Source: Uranotaenia lowii (Eukaryota > Arthropoda > Insecta > Diptera > Culicidae). From it: a DNA stretch of 64,000 bases. The translations under genes and the position numbers were made by a program. The notes under the pieces are model-generated. The model did not search any database and was not told the DNA's origin. It saw only the letters and a list, made by a program, of their open reading frames with translations. This document shows positions 23,736-35,109 of the stretch, piece after piece; positions within the stretch are counted from its first letter, which is position 1, and each line of letters begins with the position of its first letter. The stretch is taken from positions 63,617,676 through 63,681,675 of the forward strand of contig NC_073692.1 of the NCBI RefSeq assembly GCF_029784155.1. Reading direction: 5' to 3'.

Positions 23736-24712
23736 GAATAATTTACCGAAACATTAAAAATTCATTAATTACAAACACGACAGTTTACTCAAAACAACAA
23801 TACTTGATGAAAATTTGTCCAAGTAACTTTTGGAAATCCTCGCTCCACGTTCGCGAAAAAAACCCCGACTTTTATGTTTGAAACATTGAAAAATCCTGCA
23901 ATAATCAGATGTTATCCCAATTACACTTAAACTGTTGGCCAGAATGATTTTTTCCAGAATGACAAATACCCAAAATAAAACCCCAGAATGAACCAATTCC
24001 TAGAAAAAATATCCCAGAATGCACCATTTACCGGGAAAGTTTTCCTCAGAATAGACCATTTCTCAATTTTTTTCCCCAGAATAAAACTCGAAAAGGAATA
24101 AATTACGATCTGAATTGCACCTGAATTGTTACCTGTGCATAAAATTTGTTTCAGTTCTGACATGAAAAAGATAGTAAAAAGATTTAAATTTTGTTTATTC
24201 AATTATTGTTTTAATATGAACCAAATGAAAACTTAAGCCGTTAAACAGAAATACTTAAACCGATAAACACCACTTAACGAAAAAACGGGAGATCCGAATA
24301 GCGCTTTCATGATGAATCTAGATTCATCATGAGCGCTTTCTTGCGACAGAAATGGAAGCGACAGAAATTACACTGTGATTTTTTTTTTCGAAGACTTGAT
24401 CAGAGATGCCAGGCGTCCTGATTATTCAAAACTGGTCCTGATTTTTGTGGCCGTTTTGAAAATCTCTCGAATTATCCGGATTTTAGTAAAATAGTCTTTG
24501 AAATGTCCTGATTTTCAAAAAAAATCTCATCAAGGATCGAATTTGAAGTTAACAAAAACATCGAACCAATCTGCAATTCGATAGTTGAACTAATTTATTC
24601 TATGGTAATCTTCGGTTCGGATGATATTTTAATGGTGTTTTTCGATATTTACTGAAGTACAAGCCAAGAGCCAAGCCAAGAAGCCAAGAAGATGCTCACT
24701 TTTTTTGCATGC
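23736..24712. other. AT-rich DNA with degenerate repeat fragments
   Basis: 23930-24080 holds a loose tandem of CCAGAATGA/CCCAGAATGAACC words (period ~30). 24395-24500 begins GATCAGAGATGCCAGG with CCTGATT repeats and resembles sequence near 60740-60790 and 26700-26720. No gene is seen. Confidence 0.4.
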
Positions 24713-25425
24713 AGGGATGGGATTATGTCAAAGTCATGACACATGAGGTAAAAATTGCGGCTAGTGACCCACTGTCGTTATTTTAAGATTTTTCGAAATT
24801 AAAGTATGCTGTGAAATGACTGTTTTGGTAAAGAAAGAGATTCATTGTCATTGATCATTGAGATCTCAAACATTTCGGTCATGACATGATGGTCTAAATG
24901 GTCATGAGAAAAATCACCAGTATAATGTTTGCTTGGGCTTGTGATATAGCTCAGTTGGCAAGTCTGTTGTCTCCTGAGCCGATGTCCTGAGTTCGAGCCC
25001 AAGAGTAAACATCGAACACAGTTGTACCGGATAAGTTTTTCAATAACTTTCCGCCAACGGCAACGTTGATAAAGTCGCGAATGCCATAAAGATGGTAAAA
25101 CAACTATAATCGAAACAAAAAAAAATGTTTGCTAACTTTAAGGATCTTTTGTTTGCTAAGCCTATTTTCAATTTACTATGTTTCACAAACGTTAGCTAGC
25201 AATAGCACAACATGTAAGAAAACAGAGATAAGAGTTTCTAGACACATTTTTTGAGCCTACAATTTGGTTTCCAAATATCATTCTTCTCATGCGTGAGGTA
25301 TTCACATTCAGGTTATTGGAATATTTCTATCATGACATGATCCATGAGTGATCCTTTTTCTTTGGGATAGTGATCCAAATTGAAATTTCGCTATCCTTAT
25401 GAATGAATGAATATTTTCCAGCCTG
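24713..25425. mobile_element. hAT-like MITE carrying a SINE
   Basis: Starts CAGGGATGGGATTATG and ends CCAGCCTG. It matches 59743-60290 in inverted orientation over its length, apart from the SINE. Flanking octamers TTTGCATG and GTTGCTTG agree at 6 of 8 positions, as expected of an aged 8-bp duplication. The interior is rich in TCATGACATGA palindromes. No coding capacity. Confidence 0.7.
24934..25123 (+). mobile_element. tRNA-derived SINE with perfect 10-bp TSD
   Basis: The head has a pol III A box (TAGCTCAGTTGG, near 24946-24957) and B box (GAGTTCGAGCC, near 24989-24999), followed by a tRNA-unrelated body and an A-rich tail. The direct duplication AATGTTTGCT lies at 24924-24933 and 25124-25133. 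The related MITE at 59743-60290 is uninterrupted at the corresponding point (ATCACCAGTAC then GGCAACTTTAAGG, inverted near 60045-60080), an independent empty site. This is not a functional tRNA gene: there is no tRNA 3' half. Confidence 0.93.
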
Positions 25426-25433
25426 GTTGCTTG

Positions 25434-27265
25434 TGTTAAGGCATCTACAACACCTGTTTAATTTTTGTTTATGCAATCTAGTAATGTCCTGAAAAATAAA
25501 TCAAATCCTATTTTTTGAAATTACCACCTGTCACCTTTGTTGGACAATCCTATTTATAAAAAGTGTTGATTAGGGATGCCGTCCTAATAAATTTTCATCA
25601 CATTGGATTTCCGATTTTCAATGGTCACCTCGAAAATCTTTGATGGCACCTATTTATTCAGCATAGTTCATTTGATATAAAACAAAAACAATAGTAATCG
25701 ATGGATTTATGATTAAGTTAATTTGGCGTTAGTCCGAATCGCTTTTATTTTATTTTATGATACAACAATAGCGGAAGGATTGATGTTCATTTATGCTCGT
25801 ATGAGATGTGTAGGTTTTTTTTAATTCATAGAAAAATTTATTTATTTAAGTTATGTTAATCTCCATCCAATCCTAAATTCGCACCAGCCTTTCAAGTAAT
25901 TCGTTAGACTTATGTCTGAAGTTTTTCAAATCAAAATTCAAGTTTTATTTCCATAATAAAAACAACAGGAAGCTCGTTGCGCTTGGCCTCACTTGAAAAC
26001 TTGCTTCCGCCCTTAAAAAAATATGATGTAATTTGCCTCATCAATGTAGAATTGTTAGCCTTTTCTTGTTTTCTTCAGGAATCATTTGTAAGCATAGAGT
26101 TTTCAAACCGTTCACGTTTTTAGAATTGAACATTAAAAAGAAATATTTGTCATTGTCCCTCCATTTTGGATACAAGCTGTATATAATCTTCATTTATGCA
26201 TGATAGAGCTTTGATAAATGGGGTAACAAACCTCATATTTTGATGATTAATAGCCTATTTTTTTTTAATTTCCAGAATTTAACATTTAAAAAAAATAACT
26301 CAAGATAAAAACAACCATATTTTGATCCAAAAACATCGAAACCCTATTAAGTGATTAACAATAAAATCTCTAGAGAAATAAATCGAAACATTTGCCCTGA
26401 TACACATTTTGTTGGGTTTTTTTTATTTCGATTATAGTCATTTTATCTTTTTCATGGCATTCGCAACTTTCTATCAACACTGCAATTGGCGGACAGCTAT
26501 TGAAAAACTTATACGGTACAACTGTATTCGATGTTTACTCTTGAGCGCGAATATCGGCTCAGAAGGCAACTGACTTTCCACCTGATCTATTTGTGGGTAA
26601 ATGTTTTTAAAACATGAAAAAATTTTCTTTAAATATATTTTTATTATTTTGTTTAATTTGTTTTTTTTTAAAGGTGCAGGAATAGGAAAGAACAAAAATA
26701 TTATAACTGGCATCCCTGATTAAGTCATGTCCGGAACACTCGTTCGCTATCATAAGGCCGGAACAAATATCAATTTCTTCTTTTGTCACCCCTCCTCCCC
26801 TTCCTTCGAAATTTCCAAAGATCTCGAAGGGGTAAATAAATAAGTTTAAAGTATTTGATGGAAATTTCGAAAAAAATATAAAATATCTGTAAGAATACAA
26901 GAGCGAAAAACAAATTGTGGAAGATGGGAGTTTTATCACCATTTATATTCTTGATTTTATTGAATTTGTCCGTTTTTCGTTAAAAAATTACTTGATTTTT
27001 AGGTCTTGTGCAATGATACAGTATGCAATTTTGTTGAATACAAAATTTCGTGCAACTCATTCCAATTTATCATTTTTTTGCATTATTTTTTATTATCTCC
27101 CCCCCCCCTCGCGATGTTCTAACTCCAATTGACAAAAGAGGGATTTGAAATTTATTCCGGCCTAATTTCCCGAATAAGTGCTTCCATTTTATCTGCTAGA
27201 GGATGCTGATGCTGTCGCCTTTTCGTTGTATGGAGAAAACGACTCTGGTTAAGTATTTTTGCTTT
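25434..27265. other. AT-rich intronic DNA, no gene seen
   Basis: Fragments of dispersed repeats (TTAGGGATGCCGTCCTAAT at 25567-25585; inverted CTGGCATCCCTG near 26710-26721) occur without a matching partner. Frames near 26474-26942 are low-complexity Phe/Ile-rich and unconvincing. Confidence 0.4.
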
Positions 27266-28270
27266 AACCCTAATCCGCTTTTGAGTGTCAATATGGCACT
27301 ATTGGAAGTTTTGCAGCTTTTTACTTTCTTCGGGTGCATCCAAATAAAAAAATACTTCGGGAACCGTCAATGAATTCTTGAAATCTTTGATTTTGCATCA
27401 TTACTTTTTTATGGACACACCCTGGAAGCCCAAAAAAACTCGCTAATCAAACTTTGAGGATCAATTTGACAATACTCGTATGAAACCTCTCTTTTGTTTC
27501 TCAACCGATTTTTACACAATTTATAATTTTGAAAACCTCGTAATGAAACTTATATATGTTTCTCAGACGTTGTTCACCTTCAGTTTTCCATTATTCAAAG
27601 TCTTAAAAAATCCGAAAAAAATGCTTCGGAAAAAAGACTGTAGATACAGTATGCTCAAAAAAATTTCACGTAATGTCCATGGCAGTTTAAGTTAAGCTTT
27701 TTCTTTTAATTTTTTAGGATCATGATCACAAAGTTGTAAAAAAGGGGTCTAAAACAATACTTTCAATCAATGCACTGTCAAACTGTTTAAGTCATACGAG
27801 ATGAAATTAGAAAAGAGAATTGGAAAGTTGACGTAGTTTGGCACATTTTTGCATTTTTAGATTTTTAAAATACGAAAGACAGAATTTTTGACGAATTTTC
27901 AAAGGTAGCTGTTTTTTTAGTTAATTTTCAATTACAATTTATTGCACTTAAATTCAGATTTGCAGGAACCGGATAAAGGTTAATCCAAAATTTTTTGGCA
28001 TTTTTTTTTATTCTTTGTCAAAATCCAAAAGCATGATAGACGATAGCGAGTCAAAGGTAACATTCCTAACTAATTCAGAATCGGAATGTTCCAATCATCA
28101 TCTATAACTTTTACAGGAAATGCTTCACTCTAACTCGAATCTATTTGTTAAAATTCATTCTTAGGATTGTAGGTACATTCTCACCAAAAAGGTATTTCAA
28201 TTCAAACTTGTCGTTATTTTCTGGCTAAATTAATAAATTACATTTTTTTTAACAAATTTCATTACTAAAT
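27266..28270. mobile_element. Diverged one-armed relative of the 28407-30237 foldback
   Basis: Starts at TTAACCCTAATCCGC. It follows the same order of words as the left arm of the next element: GTTTCTCAACCGATTTT, TATGTTTCTCAGACG, AATTTCAC, GAGAATTGGAAAG, GACGAATTTTCAAAGGTAGC. The right boundary is not recognised. Confidence 0.5.
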
Positions 28271-28406
28271 CAAAACTTGTTGCTCTGGTCATGCTGAGTG
28301 AGAGAGTCATTATTAAAATACCATCATTTGGCATCCAAAGTAGTCCGAAAAACACAGCACGAGAAAATTGGCATTGTTCAATTTGATTCCTTAATTTCAT
28401 ATTTAA

Positions 28407-30237
28407 CACTAAACGTACCGGAGGCGGTCAAATGACGGTTTTTAAACTTTGAAGGATGATTACGCCTTATATAATTTTTTTTTCGCCAAATTAACGACAG
28501 GACTATTTTTATTTTCAAAATGCAAATATTTTTGCGTTTTTAAATTTTTTCTAAGTGTTGTGGTTTTCGAATAACGCATGTGGTATACCTATTCATACCG
28601 CGAGCGGTCAAATGACGGTTTACACTGTTTTCGCTAAAACTTTCTTGTTTCTCAACCAATTTCTTTAAAAATATATAGTTATAGTTATATTTATAGTTTT
28701 GAAAAGCCTATAATGTGACTCAAATATGTTTCTCAGACAGTTTTCAGCAACCATTAATAGTTTCAAAGTTATTTCAAGTCCAAAAAGTTTTTTATGAAAA
28801 AAACATGCTTCAGGAAAATAGCTATAAATCAGTTATTTAGTGCTCGAAAAAAATTTCACTTAGTGCCTGAGAAAGCTGAAGTTAGAAGCTATATGCTGCA
28901 CATACGGAAATTTTCATCAAATTTTTTTTAAGATCATGCCCACAAAAAATGTAAAAAAGTTGTGTAAAACCCGTACTTTTCAATCAATCAACCGCCAAAG
29001 CTGTTCCTGTTACAGTAGAGAAAATTTAAAAAGAGAATTGGAAAGGGGACGTAATTTGTCACATTTTGGCATCTTTAGATTTTGTGAAATACGAAATACA
29101 TAATTTATGACGAATTTTCAAAGGTAGCTGTTTTTCGAACTTTTTATCAATTTGGATTTTCTGAGACAATTCCTACACCTAAGCTCAGCTTTGCACTAGA
29201 TTTTGAGTATTTTAACGTGAGGTTTAGGCAATAAAACTATATGCAAAAGAAAGCTAATTTAATACCGGTTCTAGTGGTGTAACTGAATTGGCGGTGCAAT
29301 GCTTGACAAAAATATGATAAATAAAACAGTGAAGTAGTTCCTGAATCTTGAAAAGTCAGCGCAAATTCTTGCTTGGCAGACGGGCGCAGTGGGTGGTAAT
29401 ATCTCAAAGCTATTTTGCACACGAAGACGGATGAAAGGAAACGAAAAAACAATCGAGCATTCGCACAAATTTTCTGGTTTTACTTTCAGAAATATATTGA
29501 TTATATTTTTGTCAAGCATCGCACCGCCAATGTAGTTACGTCACTAGAACCGGTATGAAATTTTCTTTCTTTTGCATATAATTTTTTTGCCAAAACCTTA
29601 CGATAACATACTCAAAATCCAGTGCAAAGCTGAATTTAGATGTAGGAATTGAATCAAAAATCCGAATTGATGAAATGTTCGAAAAACAGCTACCTTTGAA
29701 AATTCGTCATAAATTATGTATTTCGTATTTCACAAAATCTAAAGATGCCAAAATGTGACAAATTACGTCAACTTTCCAATTCATTTTTTGAAATTTTTCT
29801 ACTGTAACAGGAACAGCTTTGGAGGTTGATTGATTGAAAAGTACGGGTTTTACACAACTTTTTTACATTTTTTGTGGGCATGATCTTAAAAAAAATTTGA
29901 TGAAAATTTCCGTATGTGCAGCATATAGCTTCTAACTTCAGCTTTCTCAGGCACTAAGTGAAATTTTTTTCGAGCACTAAATAACTGATTTATAGCTATT
30001 TTCCTGAAGCATGTTTTTCATAAAAAAAAATTTTGGACTTAAAATAACTTTGAAACTATTGATTGTAGCTGAAAACTGTCTGAGAAACATATTTGAGTCA
30101 CATTATATGCTTTTCAAAACTATAAATTTTGAAGAAATCGGTTGAGAAACAAGAAAGTTTTAGCGAAAACAGTGTAAACCGTCATTTGACCGCTCGCGGT
30201 ATGAATAGGTATATACAAAGTGTCGGTATGTTTAGTG
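28407..30237. mobile_element. piggyBac-like foldback MITE flanked by TTAA
   Basis: TTAA at 28403-28406 and 30238-30241. Ends CACTAAACGTACCGG and, inverted, CACTAAACATACCG. Arms of about 730 bp (28560-29320 and 29495-30230) form a long inverted repeat around a ~175-bp centre. The subterminal word GCGGTCAAATGACGGTTT occurs twice in the left end (near 28425 and 28605) and once inverted on the right, so the left end has an extra terminal segment. The TTAA target suggests the piggyBac superfamily. No transposase. Confidence 0.75.
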
Positions 30238-30241
30238 TTAA

Positions 30242-30507
30242 ATGCATTCAAATGATAGCCGTATCCGCTCACTAGTAATCAAAGAGATTCAGACAAAATA
30301 TTTCAATTTATTCTGATAAACTAAAATGGATAAGCAGCAGCAGAGTTTTATAAATAATTAGGTTCAAACACGTTCAGAAAGTGAATAGGCTACATAGCGA
30401 CATATTGTCCAAACATACGAAAATAATGTGCCATTGATGTCTAAAATGTACCAAAAAACTTCCCTAGGACTTGTTGTATTAACTTTTTTTTTCTTTTTAT
30501 CTTGCAG
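30242..30507 (+). other. 3' end of putative intron with splice acceptor
   Basis: AT-rich intron sequence ending in a pyrimidine-rich run (TTTTTTTTTCTTTTTATC) and CAG at 30505-30507. Two further CAGs at 30514-30516 and 30520-30522 are in the same phase and could serve as alternative acceptors, removing 3 or 5 residues. Confidence 0.6.
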
Positions 30508-31608
30508 GTTTCGCAGGTGCAGCGTCCTGCTCAGCATCCGCTTGAGCCTGTGGATCGACATCCATATCCGGTGGTGACGCAACGAAATCCTCTCTCCAGC
30601 AGCAGCAGCAGCAGCAAACAGCACGTAAAACTAAAACCTGCAGATCTCGGCAATAGTTCAAGTAGCCATTACAGCAACTACTACCCGAGCCATCATAATC
30701 CTGCTCCTGTTCCAGCTCCTAGAACGGCTGCCAAGAGTCTCGATTACCAGAAGCAGCTGCTGAACAACCTCCAACATTCGACCACAGCCAGCAGCGGCAA
30801 TCCAGTTGGCATTCTGAAAAATAACACCAAGCGACGTCCACTGATTTACGAGCTGAAACAGTATGAGTATTTCAACAACGACGCCTATCCCAGAGCGCAA
30901 CCTCCTTCCTCGCAGCATCCGCAGCAGCAACATTTGCCTATAGCTAAGAACACCAACAGTGTGCTCCAGCAGCACTACGCTGGCCATAACTACAATATCA
31001 ATTATAATCTAAATTTTACGAAAAATCAATACAACATTCTGATATCGCCACCAACGACGGCGTCCGGAGCCTCCAGGGGCACAGGAGCAGCGCCACCATA
31101 CGACGAGAACAATCATTACGAAAGCCATTATCAGTATCAGCAGCATCAGAACAACGTTAGGAACAACTATAAGAATAGCAACGCCACCAATCATCATCTG
31201 TACAGCAACAACAACTACAATCAATACTTTGCCAACAACCATCATCAGAATCAGCAACAGCAGCATCAGCATCAGCACCAAAGGCAACATCAAGGCAAGT
31301 CCTCCTCGGCCGGGACCGGGGTCTATCTGGACGAGAAGCCACCGCTGCTGCTAGTTGGGGACGACCCGTTTGCAGCGGATTCGGGCAACCACATTGGCAA
31401 GATGCAACGCGAGGAGATAATCATCGAACACAGTCAGCTGGTTGGAGACGGAAGTGGACCAGGCGCTGTCATACTGCCCGCATGCGGTGGCCAGTCGGCG
31501 GCCAGGGCGGGCCCAGGTGGACAGCAGCCACTACTGAATGGGGGAGGCGGAGGCACCGGCAAGGGTGGCAAGCTAAGTGTCATCAACCGGTCGCACCATT
31601 TTACGCAG
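30508..31608 (+). CDS. Internal coding exon, 367 codons, low-complexity Ser/Asn/Gln/His/Gly-rich protein
   Basis: I do not recognise the protein. The exon is open in one frame for 1,101 bases, phase 0 at both ends, between an acceptor (CAG at 30505-30507) and a donor (CAG then GTGAGT at 31609). Joined to the ATG at 8279-8281 it would be the N-terminus. Visible features, numbered within the exon: seven-Ser run at about 30-36; Tyr/Ser/His patch 50-63; PAPVPAPR, a possible SH3 ligand, at 65-72; a less repetitive block (KRRPLIYELKQYEYFNN) near 110-126; an Asn/Gln/His-rich tract about 195-265; an acidic/aliphatic stretch PPLLLVGDDPF near 280-290; a Gly-rich tract about 330-355. Codon-level variation (CAG/CAA, AAC/AAT mixed) and GC content above the flanks argue for real coding. 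No membrane segment or catalytic domain is seen, so it is probably a disordered intracellular region. Minus-strand frames here are shadows. Confidence 0.8.
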
Positions 31609-32012
31609 GTGAGTTGGGGTTTTTTTTTTTAAATTGAGTGCATTTTTTAGATACTTCTACTTCTGTCTCTGCTCATGGTCGGAATTTATTCCAACCGTCC
31701 TAGTTCTACTTTGTTTGCTCTAATGCTAATGCGAGAGTTCAATCTCTGAGACTGGCCTAAGGTTTTTTAGAACAGTAGAAATGCTTCAAATCTATAAAGT
31801 AGAACTGAGTTTACAACTGTAAGTTTACAATTTACAACAACATTAGCAACAGCCGCGGCAAATACTATTTATGAGCAACTGCGTTAGTGTTTAAGGTAGT
31901 GTCAAATCTATCTGTCATTACTTCTCTATATAGTTGCTCCATACTGGACAAAAAAGTAGTAGATATGTGATGAAAATGCTTCCCATAAAATTCTCTTCTA
32001 TCCATCTAATAA
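31609..32012 (+). other. Intron downstream of coding exon
   Basis: Starts GTGAGTTGGGG followed by a T-run. Unique, moderately AT-rich; no further exon is recognised before the repeat at 32016. Confidence 0.55.
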
Positions 32013-32015
32013 TAA

Positions 32016-33830
32016 CACTAGTTTACAAAATTTAAAAAAAATCGTGAACTTGATTAACTGACAAACATTTTTAATGGAAAATCGGGCCCTGAATCCGAAA
32101 ATGAAATTCAAAAAAATCTCAGTAGAACAGTTTTTGAGTTATGCTCCAAATATGAAATTTTGAAAAAATTAAAAAAGTTCATGTACTTTGATTTAAATAT
32201 CTCGGACGGCATAACAGTAATTTGAAATCCTTCTTTTGTATATGGAAGGTGAATAAGTTTTCTATCGATCATCTCAATACTGTTTTTGCGTTTGACTAGC
32301 AGTATTGTTGATATTAGTGACTTTATGAGAAAAAAAATTATAAAAAAAAGCATTTTATTAGAGAAAATTTTGTTTCAACGAAAGTTTTAGACTCGATGAT
32401 AGCATTTAAAAAATCTGATTTTCTTTTGCGCTTAAATCTCAAATCAAAACAAAGATTTCAAGTGGTTATTTATCAAAATCGGTTGAAAATTGAAGAAGTT
32501 ATGGCTACTTTACCATAACTGAAATTTTTGGAGTTTTTAATAATTTAACGAACTGCAGTACACTTATCATAGTATAGGAAGAATGAAACATGATAAATCT
32601 CTCTCGCTCCAAGTCAAAATTATTTATTAGCTTACCAGAAGATCACATTCCAAGTTTCAGGAAGATATGAACATAGGGAGGGATTTCTTAAGTCTCAAAC
32701 GTGAATAAAATTTTGAGGTATTTTGACCGGAAGGAACGAAAAATACTGGTTTTTCATCAATAACTTTTTTCATCACTAGCTGGTTGTTTTTTATGGTTGA
32801 TTTTCTTAAAGTCTAAGTTGAGACAAATATTTCACCCGAAGACTGTAACTCGATTGGATTTGAAACAGAAAAGTTATTGCGGTTCAAAGGCCGCAAATTT
32901 TGTCGAACACGCAATGTGTACTTTTTACGCATTGCGTTTTATACGACAATTTTCGACCAAAATACAATCTTTGAACCGCAATAACTTTTCTGTTTCAAAT
33001 CCAATCGAGTTACAGTCTTCGGGTGAAATATTTGTCTCAACTTGGGCTTTAAGAAAATCAACCATAAAAAACAATCAGCTGGTGATTAAAAAAGTTATTG
33101 ATGAAAAACCAGTATTTTTCGTTCCTTCCGGGCAAAATACCTCAAAATTTTATTCACGTTTGAGACTCAAGCAACCCCTCCCTATGTTCAGATCTTCCGG
33201 AAACTTGGCATGTGATCTTCTGGTAAGCTAATAAATAATTTTGACTTGGAGCGAGTGAGATTTATCATGTTTCATTCTTCCTATACTATGATAAGTGTAC
33301 TGCAGTTCGTTAAATTATTAAAAACTCCAAAAATTTCAGTTATGGTAAAGTAGCCATAACTTCTTCAATTTTCAACCGATTTTGATAAATAACCACTTGA
33401 AATCTTTGTTTTAATTTGACATTTAAGCGCAAAAGAAAATCAGATTTTTTAAATGCTACCATTGAGTCTAAAACTTTCGTTGAAACCAATTTTTTTCTAA
33501 AAAATGCGTTTTTTATAATTTTTTTTCTCATTAAGTCACTAATCTCAGCAATACTGTTGGTCAAACGCAAAAACATTATTCAGATGATCGATAGAAAACT
33601 TATTCACCTTCAATATGCAAAAGAGAAATTTCAAATTACTGTTATGCCGTCCGAGATATTTTAATCTAAGTACAAGAACTTTTTTAATTTATTCGAAATT
33701 TCATATTTGGAGCATAACTCATAAACGGTTCTACTGAGATTTTTTTGAATTTCATTTTCGGATTCAGCGCCCGATTTCACATTGGAAATGACCTTCAGTT
33801 TACTGAGTTCAAAAATGCTGTAAACTAGTG
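32016..33830. mobile_element. Harbinger-like foldback element, TAA target (copy 1)
   Basis: Ends CACTAGTTTACA and, inverted, the same sequence (TGTAAACTAGTG), flanked by TAA at 32013-32015 and 33831-33833. Nearly the whole element is an inverted repeat about a centre near 32935, where TTGCGGTTCAAAG faces CTTTGAACCGCAA. A second copy lies at 52622-54296. The 3-bp TWA duplication fits PIF/Harbinger. The + frame at 32797-33231 spans the palindrome and is not a gene. Confidence 0.7.
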
Positions 33831-33833
33831 TAA

Positions 33834-34084
33834 TTATTCTAACACAATTTTTCAACCGTTTGTAATTTTTCAATCGAAACAGTAAAGTATTGTAACATTT
33901 AAGATTGATTTGCGATAGATTTCAAAATTCGTTAAATTAAATGAAGGCAGGGTTTTTTTCTTATTCAATTTCCAATAGTGCCACTTAATGTTAGATAAAG
34001 ATAGGAAATAATATTGGAAGAAGGTTATAAACTATCTTAATTCGGCAATAGTTGGAGAGTAGAAGAATAGACTTCATAGTTTTG
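33834..34084. other. Short AT-rich spacer
   Basis: No feature recognised. Confidence 0.4.
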
Positions 34085-34357
34085 ATCACACTAGTCAACA
34101 GTGTCTCCCGATCGAATCCTTTTACCGAAACCTCCAAACCCAGATTGTTTTGCTAAAATGCAGAGGTGACCTTGTCCCTGAAGCACAAGATTGATCTTTC
34201 GTCCCTTTCCATCTTTTCCAATCCATCCATTGACTACTAGGACGTGGCCGACGCCGTTATTGATGTTTGAAGAGGTAGCATTATGTTTGAGCATTGTGAA
34301 TGTGCTGCCAATCTAAGGCTCCGTTCATTTGACCTCTGAACAAAATTGATGGCCTCG
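34085..34357 (+). mobile_element. Retroposon copy C, interrupted on the right
   Basis: Shares GTGTCTCC, ATTGTTTTGCTA, GACTACTAGGACGTGGCC and AAATTGATGGCCTCGG with copies A and B. It stops at 34357, where R1/LOA-like LINE sequence begins, so the LINE appears to have landed in it. The missing part (TCAATCACGGAGTAGCAACC in the other copies) is not clearly recovered downstream; a weak 12-base match (CACGGAGTAGCA) at about 39798-39809 is not convincing. Confidence 0.6.
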
Positions 34358-35109
34358 GATATGGATCTCGCGATGGAACGCGACTCTATGCGATAAAATG
34401 GCGTTGACGAATGAAAATTTGCCTCGTGTCCTCACTTTGGCGACAACAATGACGTTCAGCTTTCGCTGTTATTTTCAGCGACTTCAGACGATTTGTGAAC
34501 TGGAAAGGTGGCCAGTTTTCCAAACTTTCTGCCGAGTGTCGAAGAGTGCCGTTAACATGGAGTTCAAGAACTGAGAAGGCAGCGCTATAAATTGTCTACA
34601 ATTTAAGAACATCAGCTCGGTCAAAGGGTGTGAGGTCGAGCGGTACACTCGTTCTGATAAATTAAAAGACCGAGTTGAAAACTTGTTCTAATGAATGAAA
34701 AGGCCGGGTAGTTCCTACGTAAGACGTAGAGCCGAATAAACTTAGATTCAAGGCTGGTAATATTCAGTCAATTTCATTCGATCCTGATGAACTAGTAGTC
34801 AATGTCGTCGGAAGAAAATCAAGGTCGTCTACGATTTGAATGACCAAGCTACAATGTCAGCCAGGCAGCAATGTCATTATTTAATGACATTTTTGTATTC
34901 CTCAGGTTGGCGACACACATACGGTCATCTTCCTATTTCACGTCACATTTTATGAACGTTGTTAGAAGAAAAAAGTCGTAGAAAGTAATTATTTTAAATT
35001 CAACTTGGTCATGACTATGTAAGCTTATGTTGCTGACCACAACTAAGTATCGCATGACATAGACATTCAAAGCAGTATTCAGGACACTGAGGCTCCTGCT
35101 GTACTTGCA

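Noticed and set aside
22722..23881. Very long open frames on both strands (Met-Thr-Lys repeats; Phe/Leu/Ser, Phe/Val/Ile and Cys/His/Phe repeats)
   Set aside because: They are translations of the 9-bp satellite, whose unit length is a multiple of three and contains no stop in most frames.
24934..25010. tRNA gene
   Set aside because: A and B boxes are present, but the acceptor-stem partner and 3' half are absent. A target duplication and A-tail mark it as a SINE head.
24395..26722. hAT element with CAGAGATGCCAG and CTGGCATCCCTG ends
   Set aside because: The flanking octamers (GACTTGAT, ATTAAGTC) are not direct duplicates and similarity continues outward in inverted form, so the pairing is unsupported.
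30364..31342. Minus-strand frames opposite the large exon
   Set aside because: They mirror CAG/AAC-rich codons of the + exon (Leu/Val/Met-rich strings) and lack their own signals.
32797..33231. 144-codon + frame
   Set aside because: It spans the centre of an inverted repeat. Its two halves are complementary copies, so it is not a protein gene.
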